Positions 1 to 6,765 of a stretch of DNA of 9,807 bases are shown in pieces. The position numbers and the translations under genes are program-made. Positions within the stretch are counted from its first letter, which is position 1. Every line of letters starts with the position of its first letter. A model generated the notes under the pieces. The model had not been told where the DNA came from, did no database searches, and was given only the letters and a program-made list of their open reading frames with translations. The DNA is from Gammaproteobacteria bacterium (lineage in GTDB: Bacteria > Pseudomonadota > Gammaproteobacteria > Steroidobacterales > Rariloculaceae): contig SMWC01000114.1 of assembly GCA_004357505.1 (NCBI GenBank), forward strand, positions 1-9,807. The letters are read 5' to 3'.

Positions 1-1239
1 CGCAATCACCATGTTCGTGTGGAGGTCGTCTCGCGCAACGCGTCCATGGACCGCCGTACCAAGTTGGTGACTGCGATCGGCGCAGCGATGGAAGAAGCGA
101 TTGATCAGGACGCAACGGTTCTCTTTCCGGAAAGACCTGACGAAAAATTTCAGGTCATTCGTGCGCATACTGAACTAGCGGCACAGCACGGTAGCGGATC
201 GATCTGCACCGTGCCTCTGGTTGTTCAAGGTGAATTGATCGGTGCCGTTACCCTGGAGCATAGAGATCCTCACCGGTTCGATGCAGCAGTCCTGGCGCTG
301 TGCGAAACCATAGTGGCACTCGTCGGCCCGATTCTGGGGGACCGAAAGAGGCAATCCAGATGGATGGGCGGTCGACTCATGCAGGAGGCGCGGGAACTCA
401 GGCAAAAATTGTCCGGTCCCGGCCACCTGGCTCTGAAACTCGTCGGTGCGTCTGCGGTTTTGCTCGTGACGGCGTTGTTCTTCGTTACGGCTGAGTACCG
501 TGTCACGGCCGATGCGACACTCGAGGGCACGGTGCAGCGAGCGGTGGTCGCACCCTTCAACGGGTATATCGCTGAGGCACATGTTCGGCCGGGCGACATC
601 GTATCGGAGGGGCAAGTATTGGCGACGCTCGAGGACAGGGACCTTGCGCTGGAGCGCTTGTCGCTTGCCAGCGAGAAATCGCAGTTCGACAATGAATACC
701 GTGAGGCCCTGGCTGAACATGACAGCGCTCAGGTTGCGATACTCAGAGCGCAGATCGCCAAGGCAACGGCGCGTCTCGCGCTCATTGAAGAACAACTCGC
801 GCGCACTCAAGTAACAGCGCCCTTGGATGGCGTCGTTATCAACGGCGACCTCAGCCAGTCTCTCGGTGCGCCGGTAGAGCGCGGCGACGCGTTGTTCGAG
901 ATCGCGCCGCTAGATTCCTATCGAGTCATGCTCGAAGTTGATGAGACTCAGGTTGGTGTACTCGAACCGGGCCAGACCGGACGGCTCGCGCTGGCGGGCT
1001 TCCCTGCCGATTACCTCCCATTTGTCGTGGAGAGAATCACGCCGATTTCCACGGCTGCGAATGGTCACAATTACTTCAGAGTCGAGGCGAGCCTCGACGA
1101 TACGCCGGAACTCCTGCGGCCGGGCATGCAAGGCGTGGGAAAAATTGATATCGGTACTCGCAAACTGATCTGGATCTGGACGCATCGCATGGTTGACTGG
1201 TTTCGGCTTTGGTCGTGGTCCTGGATGCCCTGGAAGTAG
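1..1239 (+). CDS. GAF-domain HlyD-type membrane adaptor (5' partial)
   Basis: The reading frame is open from the first base, so the gene starts upstream of the window; the GTG at 19 lies inside it and is not a credible start. The N-terminal part visible here (to about nt 350) resembles the end of a GAF sensor domain, with a VPLVVQGELIGAVTLE strand pattern. One hydrophobic segment follows (about nt 430-492). After it come the first half of a lipoyl/barrel-sandwich domain (about 511-648, with the RPGDIVSEGQVLATLED signature), a short coiled-coil hairpin (about 631-804), the second lipoyl half (about 805-890) and a beta-barrel region. This is HlyD/membrane-fusion architecture with a cytoplasmic GAF domain. 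The last 26 residues hold seven tryptophans (nt 1159-1236), suggesting a membrane-surface or partner-docking tail. The stop is 6 nt before the M50/HlyD fusion gene, so co-transcription is likely. The ligand of the GAF domain is unknown. The family call is firm, the role inferred. Confidence 0.88.
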   Translation, partial: RNHHVRVEVVSRNASMDRRTKLVTAIGAAMEEAIDQDATVLFPERPDEKFQVIRAHTELAAQHGSGSICTVPLVVQGELIGAVTLEHRDPHRFDAAVLALCETIVALVGPILGDRKRQSRWMGGRLMQEARELRQKLSGPGHLALKLVGASAVLLVTALFFVTAEYRVTADATLEGTVQRAVVAPFNGYIAEAHVRPGDIVSEGQVLATLEDRDLALERLSLASEKSQFDNEYREALAEHDSAQVAILRAQIAKATARLALIEEQLARTQVTAPLDGVVINGDLSQSLGAPVERGDALFEIAPLDSYRVMLEVDETQVGVLEPGQTGRLALAGFPADYLPFVVERITPISTAANGHNYFRVEASLDDTPELLRPGMQGVGKIDIGTRKLIWIWTHRMVDWFRLWSWSWMPWK

Positions 1240-1245
1240 ACTCGG

Positions 1246-3387
1246 ATGACGGTCCCCTTAGAGAGCCAACATTGGTATCGCGTTGCTGGACTACGGCCGG
1301 TCTTGGGAAGCCATGGTAAATTTTATCGCCATATCTATCGGGGTAATGTCTGGTACGTGCTGCGGGACGAGGCATCGGGCCGCACGCATCGGTTTACGCC
1401 GATAGCACACGATTTCATCGCGCGGATGAACGGTGTGCGCACCGTTGCGGAAATTTGGTCCTTGACCGAGAACGCACCGGACGACGAAGCGCTCACGCAG
1501 GACGAGGTTCTCGAGTTACTCGGTAAGCTGCACGCTGCGGACCTGCTGATCGCAGACATTACACCGGATAGTCAGGAGTTATTGCAGCGGTATCGATTCC
1601 AGGAACGAAAAAAATGGAAGACCAAGCTCGGGAGTCCTCTATCAATACGGATCCCACTGCTGGATCCCGATCGTTTTCTAGAACGGACGCTCGGTTGGGT
1701 TAGCCCGCTGTTCACTCGGATGGGCGTGATCGCCTGGTTGGCGGTTGTGTCCACCGCTGTCGCTCTTGCTGCATCTCACTGGTCCGAGCTAACGGAGAAT
1801 CTGACCGATCGTATCTTGACGCCGGAGAACTTGTTCTTGCTCTGGTTGAGTTTCCCTGTCATCAAGTTGCTCCACGAGTTAGGTCATGGATATGCCGCTA
1901 AACGCTGGGGCGGAGAGGTTCATGAGATGGGAATCATGTTCCTCGTGCTGGTGCCTCTACCGTACGTTGACGCATCCTCGGCGTCGGCATTTCCGGACAG
2001 GCGTAAACGCGCACTAGTCGGTGCAGCGGGAGTAATTGTCGAAATGTTTCTCGCCTCGGTGGCGCTCTTCGTCTGGCTAATCGTAGAACCAGGACTGCTC
2101 CGTACGCTCGCTTTCGACGTCATGTTTATCGGCGGCGTGTCAACGTTGCTCTTTAATGGCAATCCGCTGCTACGTTTCGATGGCTACTATGTCTTTGCCG
2201 ATGTCATCGATATCCCGAATTTGGCCGCACGCTCTCAGCAGTACTTGAGTTATCTGGTACAGCGGTACGCTTTTGATCTCAAGGACGCACTATGTCCCGC
2301 GACTGCCCCCGGAGAACGGCTGTGGATGTTCTCTTATGCGGTGGCATCGTTCGTCTACCGCATGTTCATCATGTTCGTGATCATTCTGTTCATTGCCGGA
2401 AAGTTCTTTTTGATCGGCGTCATATTGGCGGCTTGGGCAGCAACCACCCAACTGTTGGTCCCGGTCGTTCGCAAGATTCTCTTTTTGGTCAGCGGTCCGG
2501 CGTTGCAACAGCAACGTGGACGCGCACTGGCCATGACGGCAGCTACACTAAGCGTCGTATTCGCAGTCATATTTTTGGTACCGGTCCCGCTGTGGACGCG
2601 TACTGAAGGCATCGTATCGACACCGGAGCAAGCCGAAGTACGTATGGGAGTCGATGCGTTCGTCGTCCGGTTTCTCGTCGAGCCCGGTTCAATCGTCGAG
2701 ACCGGGGATGACCTGCTACTGACCGAAGATCCGGCTTTGGCGACTCGCGTTGCTGTGCTGGAGGCCGAACTCGCGGAGTACACTGTTCGGCACGCCATGG
2801 CGCGCGCGACCAGCCAGGTTGAGGCTGCCATCATCGCAGATCACATCGAGACGATTGAAGCAAGCTTAGCGCTTGCGCGCGAACAGCTCGGGAAATTGAC
2901 TATCAGGAGTTCGTCAGCGGGCATCTTTCTTCTGGAACGTCCCCAGGATCTTGAAGGCCGTTTTCTGCACCAGGGCGATTTGGTCGGCTATGTGGTCGAT
3001 CCCGCTCGCGCAACCGTACGGGTGGTTGTTCGCCAAGGCGATATCGGTTTGGTGCGAGGCCAAACCCGCAACGTGACCGTGCGGCTGGCCGATCGCGTCG
3101 ATCGTGTTCTAGAAGCCAGTATTACGCAAGCGGTACCGGCGGCAATCGCACGCTTACCGAGCGCAGCACTGGGGGCGAACGGCGGTGGTTCATTTGCCGT
3201 GGACCCAAACGACTCCGCGGGCGTTACGATCCTGGAGGATGTTTTCCACCTCGAGCTTCGGCTCGAAGAGCCCGTTGCGAGACTCGGTGGCCGGGCGTAC
3301 GTGCGCTTCGATCATGGTCTGGAGCCGCTGGGTCAGCAGTTGTATCGAAGTCTGCGTCAACTATTCCTAAGCCGGTTCCATGTCTAG
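1246..3387 (+). CDS. PqqD-like / M50 metallopeptidase / HlyD fusion membrane protein
   Basis: This 713-residue protein has three parts. Residues 23-103 resemble a PqqD-like winged-helix domain (FYRHIYRGNVWYVLRD at the start, then an HRFTP turn and a helical end with LLGKLHAADLL). Residues about 158-450 form a multi-span membrane core of the peptidase M50 (site-2 protease) type: zinc motif HELGH at H210-E211-H214, and the second metal-site motif NP(x4)DG at N306-P307 and D312-G313. Both catalytic motifs are intact. Residues about 455-690 are a HlyD-like lipoyl/barrel region with a short coiled coil near 495-550 and no further membrane span, so this end should be periplasmic. The ATG has a weak GGAAG 9 nt upstream. 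M50 proteins cleave or bind substrates within the membrane, and PqqD-like domains can bind peptide leaders, so a substrate-recognising, membrane-embedded adaptor is a reasonable inference. Actual proteolysis is unproven, as some M50 relatives in transport clusters may act only structurally. Confidence 0.92.
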   Translation: MTVPLESQHWYRVAGLRPVLGSHGKFYRHIYRGNVWYVLRDEASGRTHRFTPIAHDFIARMNGVRTVAEIWSLTENAPDDEALTQDEVLELLGKLHAADLLIADITPDSQELLQRYRFQERKKWKTKLGSPLSIRIPLLDPDRFLERTLGWVSPLFTRMGVIAWLAVVSTAVALAASHWSELTENLTDRILTPENLFLLWLSFPVIKLLHELGHGYAAKRWGGEVHEMGIMFLVLVPLPYVDASSASAFPDRRKRALVGAAGVIVEMFLASVALFVWLIVEPGLLRTLAFDVMFIGGVSTLLFNGNPLLRFDGYYVFADVIDIPNLAARSQQYLSYLVQRYAFDLKDALCPATAPGERLWMFSYAVASFVYRMFIMFVIILFIAGKFFLIGVILAAWAATTQLLVPVVRKILFLVSGPALQQQRGRALAMTAATLSVVFAVIFLVPVPLWTRTEGIVSTPEQAEVRMGVDAFVVRFLVEPGSIVETGDDLLLTEDPALATRVAVLEAELAEYTVRHAMARATSQVEAAIIADHIETIEASLALAREQLGKLTIRSSSAGIFLLERPQDLEGRFLHQGDLVGYVVDPARATVRVVVRQGDIGLVRGQTRNVTVRLADRVDRVLEASITQAVPAAIARLPSAALGANGGGSFAVDPNDSAGVTILEDVFHLELRLEEPVARLGGRAYVRFDHGLEPLGQQLYRSLRQLFLSRFHV

Positions 3388-3403
3388 CCTGTATAAACTC
3401 ATC

Positions 3404-3427
3404 GACGCGACGACTAACTGTCGCGTC
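3404..3427 (+). other. Intergenic hairpin between M50 and SecA-like genes
   Basis: A perfect inverted repeat, GACGCGAC and GTCGCGTC, with an 8-nt loop (GACTAACT), lies in the 86-nt gap between the M50 fusion and the SecA-like gene. TTCC follows instead of a U-run, so it is not a canonical intrinsic terminator. It could be an RNA-processing or stability element that sets different expression levels within the operon. The pairing is seen directly; the role is inferred. Confidence 0.5.
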
Positions 3428-3461
3428 TTCCGGTGGCCAGGCGGGCTCTCACAATATATTC

Positions 3462-3465
3462 GGAG
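3462..3465 (+). promoter_or_regulatory. Ribosome binding site deciding the SecA-like start
   Basis: GGAG sits 8 nt before ATG 3474, a good spacing. The alternative in-frame GTG at 3465 overlaps this GGAG and so has no usable site of its own. ATG 3474 is therefore preferred, shortening the product by three residues. Confidence 0.55.
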
Positions 3466-3473
3466 TGCTGTTG

Positions 3474-5477
3474 ATGGTAGCGGCTAGTATCGCGCTGAAG
3501 CCTGGCGGGGTACTGGGTCCGTATCCGGAACGTGCATCTCAGCAGGTCGGACAGCTCGACACGTTTGCACAGCGGGTCCTGGCTCCCTTGCTCGGTCGCT
3601 GGTCGACCTACCGTTCCCGATCCCGAGGCTTTCTTGCGATGGTTGACGAGGCTGGCTCGAAGTTGCTCTGCAGATCCGACCAGCGACTACTCGAGCAGGG
3701 GCAAGAGCTTCGCTCCCAGCTACATCGTTATGGACTGACGGAGGAGTTGAGTGCCGCCGCGTTTGGGCTGGTCCGCGAAGTCTCTCACCGGACGTTAGGA
3801 ATGCGTCACTACGACAGCCAGATTATTGGCGGCAAGGTCATGTTGCAGGGGATGTTGGCAGAGATGGAGACCGGCGAAGGCAAAACCCTGACCGCGACAC
3901 TTCCGGCCTGTGTTGCGGCAATGGCGGGAATTCCTGTACATATTGTGACCGTCAATGACTACCTTGTGCAACGAGATGCGGCGCTCATGTCACCGCTTTA
4001 CAACATGCTCGGCTTGTCAGTGGGTGCCGTGACGGACGACTTGACGGATACCGAATCGCGTCACGAGGCTTACGCCAAAGACATCACGTATTGCACCAAC
4101 AAACAGGTCGCGTTCGACTATCTGCGTGATCGATTGACGCTCGGTAGCGACCGCGGCCCAATCCGGCATCGCCTGGATCGTTTACAGGCCAAGGCCGATG
4201 CCACGCAGGGACTGATCTTGCGCGGGCTATGTTTTGCCATCGTCGACGAAGCGGACAGTGTACTGATCGATGAGGCGCGAACACCGCTGATTCTTTCCGG
4301 TCCGGCTGGCCAACAACAGAAGCCGCAGGTCTATCGTCAGGCACTGGACTTTGCGGCGAAGTTGGAGGCGGGCAAAGGCGAATTCGTATTCGCGCAAGCT
4401 CGAAGCAGCATCACACTGAGCGCGATCGGGAAGCAACGGTTGGCCGACCTTACCGAAAAACTGGAAGACCCTTGGCGCAGCGCCCGGCGCCGGGAGGAAC
4501 TCGTCACCAACGCGCTTATCGCGACTCATCTTCGAGTGCTGGACAGAGATTATCTGGTTCGTGACGGCGCGGTTCAAATCATCGACGCGAATACCGGGCG
4601 CGTGATGGCGGACAGATCCTGGCAGGCCGGCATACAGCAAATGGTCGAGCTGAAAGAAGGCTGTGAACTCACCGAGCAACGGGTGAGTCTGGCGCGGATC
4701 ACTTACCAGCGATTCTTTCGACGCTACATGCGTCTGGGCGCAATGACGGGAACAGCGAAGGAAGCGGCAGGAGAGCTTGCGTCGATTTACGGCTTGCGTG
4801 TCGTCAGGATACCGAGCCACAAACCGCTGCGTCGTTACTGCACTTCCCGGCGAATATTTACCACGGCAGACGCCAAGTGGGCCGCCGTAATCACACGGGT
4901 GAAAGAGCTGCAGCAGCAGCAGCGTCCGGTTTTGGTCGGCACTCGCTCGGTGGAAGCGTCGGAGCGCTTGAGCGAGCGGCTGACCGCGGCGGGGCTCTCT
5001 CATCAGGTTCTGAATGCACGTCATGATGCGGAGGAGGCGGAGATCATCGCGCGTGCGGGTCAGGCAGGTCGAATCACTGTCGCGACCAACATGGCAGGGC
5101 GCGGCACCGACATCAAGACCGCACCCGGTGTAGCGGCTCTGGGCGGTCTGCACGTCATTGCTACCGAGCGCAACGAGGCAGGGCGCATAGATCGGCAACT
5201 GTTCGGCCGTTGCGGGCGCCAGGGCGACCCCGGCAGTTTCGAGGAGATTCTTTCCTATGATGATGATTTGCTGGTTTTCTGTGCGTCCCGTCCCATTACC
5301 CGGCTGTTTCGGGCGCTACACTCGGATCGGTCTGAACTTACCCACAGGGCCGGTACCTTTTTGATGCGGCGTGTGCAGCATCAGATTGAGCGTCGTCACG
5401 CGCGGATTAGACGGGCATTGCTCGATGCAGACCGAGCGATCGGCGACGCGTTGGCTTTCACGGGGCCGATGGAGTAG
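3474..5477 (+). CDS. Short SecA-like translocation ATPase
   Basis: The 667-residue product is clearly SecA-family and predicted cytoplasmic. Numbered from ATG 3474, the motor motifs are intact: Walker A TGEGKT (133-138), the TVNDYL...RD segment (from about 159), DEAD box (258-261) followed by SVLIDEARTPL, the TGR and KEG motifs of the preprotein cross-linking region (374-376, 394-396), NMAGRGTDI (539-547) and the arginine-finger segment QLFGRCGRQGD (575-585). It ends soon after a stretch matching the beginning of the SecA helical scaffold, so the wing, two-helix finger and C-terminal zinc-binding tail of housekeeping SecA (about 900 residues) are absent. The end is a clean stop 8 nt before the next gene, not an obvious frameshift. 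A roughly 19-residue insertion precedes the DEAD box. Housekeeping SecA pushes proteins through SecYEG with the two-helix finger, so this paralogue probably works differently, likely with the adjacent adaptors (inference). It is not the cell's main secA. Confidence 0.9.
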   Translation: MVAASIALKPGGVLGPYPERASQQVGQLDTFAQRVLAPLLGRWSTYRSRSRGFLAMVDEAGSKLLCRSDQRLLEQGQELRSQLHRYGLTEELSAAAFGLVREVSHRTLGMRHYDSQIIGGKVMLQGMLAEMETGEGKTLTATLPACVAAMAGIPVHIVTVNDYLVQRDAALMSPLYNMLGLSVGAVTDDLTDTESRHEAYAKDITYCTNKQVAFDYLRDRLTLGSDRGPIRHRLDRLQAKADATQGLILRGLCFAIVDEADSVLIDEARTPLILSGPAGQQQKPQVYRQALDFAAKLEAGKGEFVFAQARSSITLSAIGKQRLADLTEKLEDPWRSARRREELVTNALIATHLRVLDRDYLVRDGAVQIIDANTGRVMADRSWQAGIQQMVELKEGCELTEQRVSLARITYQRFFRRYMRLGAMTGTAKEAAGELASIYGLRVVRIPSHKPLRRYCTSRRIFTTADAKWAAVITRVKELQQQQRPVLVGTRSVEASERLSERLTAAGLSHQVLNARHDAEEAEIIARAGQAGRITVATNMAGRGTDIKTAPGVAALGGLHVIATERNEAGRIDRQLFGRCGRQGDPGSFEEILSYDDDLLVFCASRPITRLFRALHSDRSELTHRAGTFLMRRVQHQIERRHARIRRALLDADRAIGDALAFTGPME

Positions 5478-5485
5478 ACGGATTT

Positions 5486-6391
5486 ATGAGTCCTGCGAAC
5501 CTAGCTGACAGAGCCGTCGGGTACGTGCCGCTGGCGCTCGCATTTTTTGCTGCGCAGGCATCTGCTGTGGCCATTCCGCAGCTGGACTGTGTCGTGGAAC
5601 CGCACATGGTCATCGATCTCAGTACCCAAATAGATAGCATCGTCGAGACGATGCACGTAGAACGTGGCGATCTTGTAGAGAAAGACCAGATACTGGTGAC
5701 GCTGGATTCAGGCGTAGAGCGGGCCGCCGTCGCGTCGGCCCGAGCGAGAGCCGATGCGAACGCCGACATACGCGCGGGTCAGGTCAATGTAGCATTCGCC
5801 GAACGTAGAGAGGAGCGGGTCCAGTCGCTGCTCGAGGACGATGCAGTATCAACCGATCAATTCGATGAGGTGGAAACGGAGACTCGTCTGGCTCGGTTGC
5901 AACTAGACCAGGCGGAAGAAGCCACGCGCCTCGCTCGCCTTGAGCTTCATCGCGCCGAAGAGACGCTGAGACGCCATACCATTCGGAGTCCCATCGATGG
6001 CGTCGTCGTGCAACGCTATTTGTCTCCGGGTGAATCCGTCAGGTTTCAGCCGATGCTTCGCCTTGCGCAGATCGATCCTTTGCGGGTTGAAGTGATCGTT
6101 CCGGTCTCCGCATTCGGCAAGATCTCGGTCGGCCAGAGAGCGATAGTCCAACCCGAAGAACCCATGGTCGGAAACTACCAGGCGAAGGTTACGATTGTCG
6201 ACCGAGTCGCCGATGCGGCCAGCGGCACCTTCCGGGTTGCCCTTGATCTGCCGAATCCGGATTACAGCCTACCGAGCGGCCTGAAATGCATGGTGCAGTT
6301 CCTCGATGATGATGCGACTCCCTTGCAGAGTGATGCGCCGAACTCGGCTGCGACTCAGGCGTCGGCGGATCGCGACTCCAGTCAGCTATAA
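5486..6391 (+). CDS. Periplasmic adaptor (membrane fusion protein) with TolC-docking motif
   Basis: This 301-residue protein begins with a probable Sec signal peptide: hydrophobic residues about 12-27, with possible cleavage after AQA25 or ASA27. There is no lipobox. The order of parts is lipoyl half-motif (about 38-75, ERGDLVEKDQILVTLDS), long alpha-helical hairpin (about 76-165), second lipoyl half (about 166-198, IRSPIDGVVVQRYLSPGESV) and beta-barrel (about 199-272), then an Asp/Ser/Ala-rich tail. At the hairpin tip R111, L115 and S122 fit the RxxxLxxxxxxS motif by which MexA/AcrA/MacA-type adaptors contact TolC-like channels. The start codon lies 8 nt after the SecA-like stop, with GGAG 11 nt upstream, so it is probably translated from the same message. 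No inner-membrane pump is next to it, so it likely serves the SecA/M50/HlyD machine, although service to an RND pump encoded elsewhere cannot be excluded. Confidence 0.9.
   Translation: MSPANLADRAVGYVPLALAFFAAQASAVAIPQLDCVVEPHMVIDLSTQIDSIVETMHVERGDLVEKDQILVTLDSGVERAAVASARARADANADIRAGQVNVAFAERREERVQSLLEDDAVSTDQFDEVETETRLARLQLDQAEEATRLARLELHRAEETLRRHTIRSPIDGVVVQRYLSPGESVRFQPMLRLAQIDPLRVEVIVPVSAFGKISVGQRAIVQPEEPMVGNYQAKVTIVDRVADAASGTFRVALDLPNPDYSLPSGLKCMVQFLDDDATPLQSDAPNSAATQASADRDSSQL
5882..5965 (+). repeat. Tandem 14-residue (two-heptad) duplication in adaptor coiled coil
   Basis: Residues 133-146 and 147-160 of the adaptor are adjacent copies (TRLARLQLDQAEEA and TRLARLELHRAEET) identical at 10 of 14 positions. 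The DNA of the two 42-nt copies has diverged at many wobble positions, so if it is a duplication it is old. Two heptads is the unit expected for lengthening a helical hairpin without breaking its register. Confidence 0.6.
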
Positions 6392-6420
6392 AACGCCCCG
6401 ATTCGAATCCAGCCTCGAAG

Positions 6421-6444
6421 GGCCTACGGGCCTACCCGGTAGCC
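6421..6444 (+). terminator. Candidate 3'-end hairpin of the adaptor operon
   Basis: Nine base pairs can form between 6421-6430 and 6435-6444 around a CCTA loop, with one unpaired base on each arm (C6423 and G6438). It lies about 30 nt after the adaptor stop. No T-tract follows, so efficient intrinsic termination is doubtful; a Rho-dependent end or 3' stabiliser is equally possible. Confidence 0.3.
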
Positions 6445-6457
6445 TGCGGAAAGTAGA

Positions 6458-6494
6458 CCTGTGTCACGCGTAGGACCCCCTGTGTTCCGTAGAC
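6458..6494 (+). repeat. Imperfect short direct repeat
   Basis: CCTGTGT followed by CGTAGGAC (from 6458) recurs 21 nt later as CCTGTGT followed by CGTAGAC (from 6479). Spacing inside the two copies differs by 2 nt. A tandem regulator site upstream of the pilin operon is possible, but chance similarity is not excluded. Confidence 0.25.
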
Positions 6495-6550
6495 TGTGGG
6501 CCTCTTTGTATCGAACTAGGTCTCGACGTGAGGAGAGGTTATCGCTATTT

Positions 6551-6555
6551 AGGAG
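6551..6555 (+). promoter_or_regulatory. Strong ribosome binding site before ATG 6562
   Basis: AGGAG is placed 6 nt before ATG 6562, close to ideal. The ATG opens a frame that continues without a stop into fimT. By contrast the FimT-proximal ATG at 6766 has no visible Shine-Dalgarno. Either translation starts here and yields a very long prepilin leader, or this site serves a start that no longer matters. Confidence 0.45.
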
Positions 6556-6765
6556 CTGATCATGCGTGTGACATTCCGTTACCCGGACCGCTCGGAAATG
6601 GGCAGCTCTAGCGGGCAGACTTTCCATAATATGGTTGCCGGAGGCGTGACGCTAGCGCGCAGGCTTTTAAACATATTGATGTCCGAAGGACCGTTCATCG
6701 GCGCCAGTGTGCCGACTGTCGGAAGCTCGTGCGACGCTCGCTCGCTTCATTATAAATGCCCGGTG

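Larger units (their letters stand above)
6392..6765. other. Intergenic stretch between export cluster and pilin operon
   Basis: These 374 nt carry no confidently assigned gene. They hold a bulged hairpin soon after the adaptor stop, a short imperfect direct repeat, and a strong ribosome binding site before ATG 6562. From 6562 to 6765 a 68-codon open frame runs straight into the FimT frame. Its predicted residues show no recognisable domain or signal peptide. I found no convincing sigma-70 or sigma-54 promoter by eye, although the operon promoter is expected here. Confidence 0.6.

Noticed and set aside
19..21. GTG 19 as the start of the GAF/HlyD gene
   Set aside because: The frame is open to base 1 and the GAF-like region would be truncated; the true start lies outside the window.
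3380..3487. A 35-residue ORF overlapping the M50 stop and the SecA-like start
   Set aside because: No Shine-Dalgarno precedes its ATG, it spans the hairpin, and the product has no recognisable feature; chance is the best explanation.
4908..4924. Short CAG trinucleotide run in the SecA-like gene
   Set aside because: It encodes a few Gln residues in a loop and is too short to be a meaningful microsatellite.
4227..5198. A 323-codon open frame on the minus strand opposite the SecA-like gene
   Set aside because: It is fully antisense to a strongly conserved ATPase, has no recognisable domain, and its composition is that of a shadow frame in GC-rich DNA.
3465..5477. The SecA-like gene as a pseudogene or as the housekeeping secA
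   Set aside because: All motor motifs are intact in a single open frame, so decay is not indicated; the missing C-terminal domains and the gene context argue against the essential secA.
6650..6657. CGCTAGCG palindrome upstream of fimT
   Set aside because: An isolated 8-bp palindrome is expected by chance in this length and has no supporting context.
6620..6765. Possible sigma-54 or sigma-70 promoter close to fimT (including TATAAA at 6751)
   Set aside because: No matching -35 or -24/-12 partner with correct spacing was found, and TATAAA lies too close to ATG 6766.
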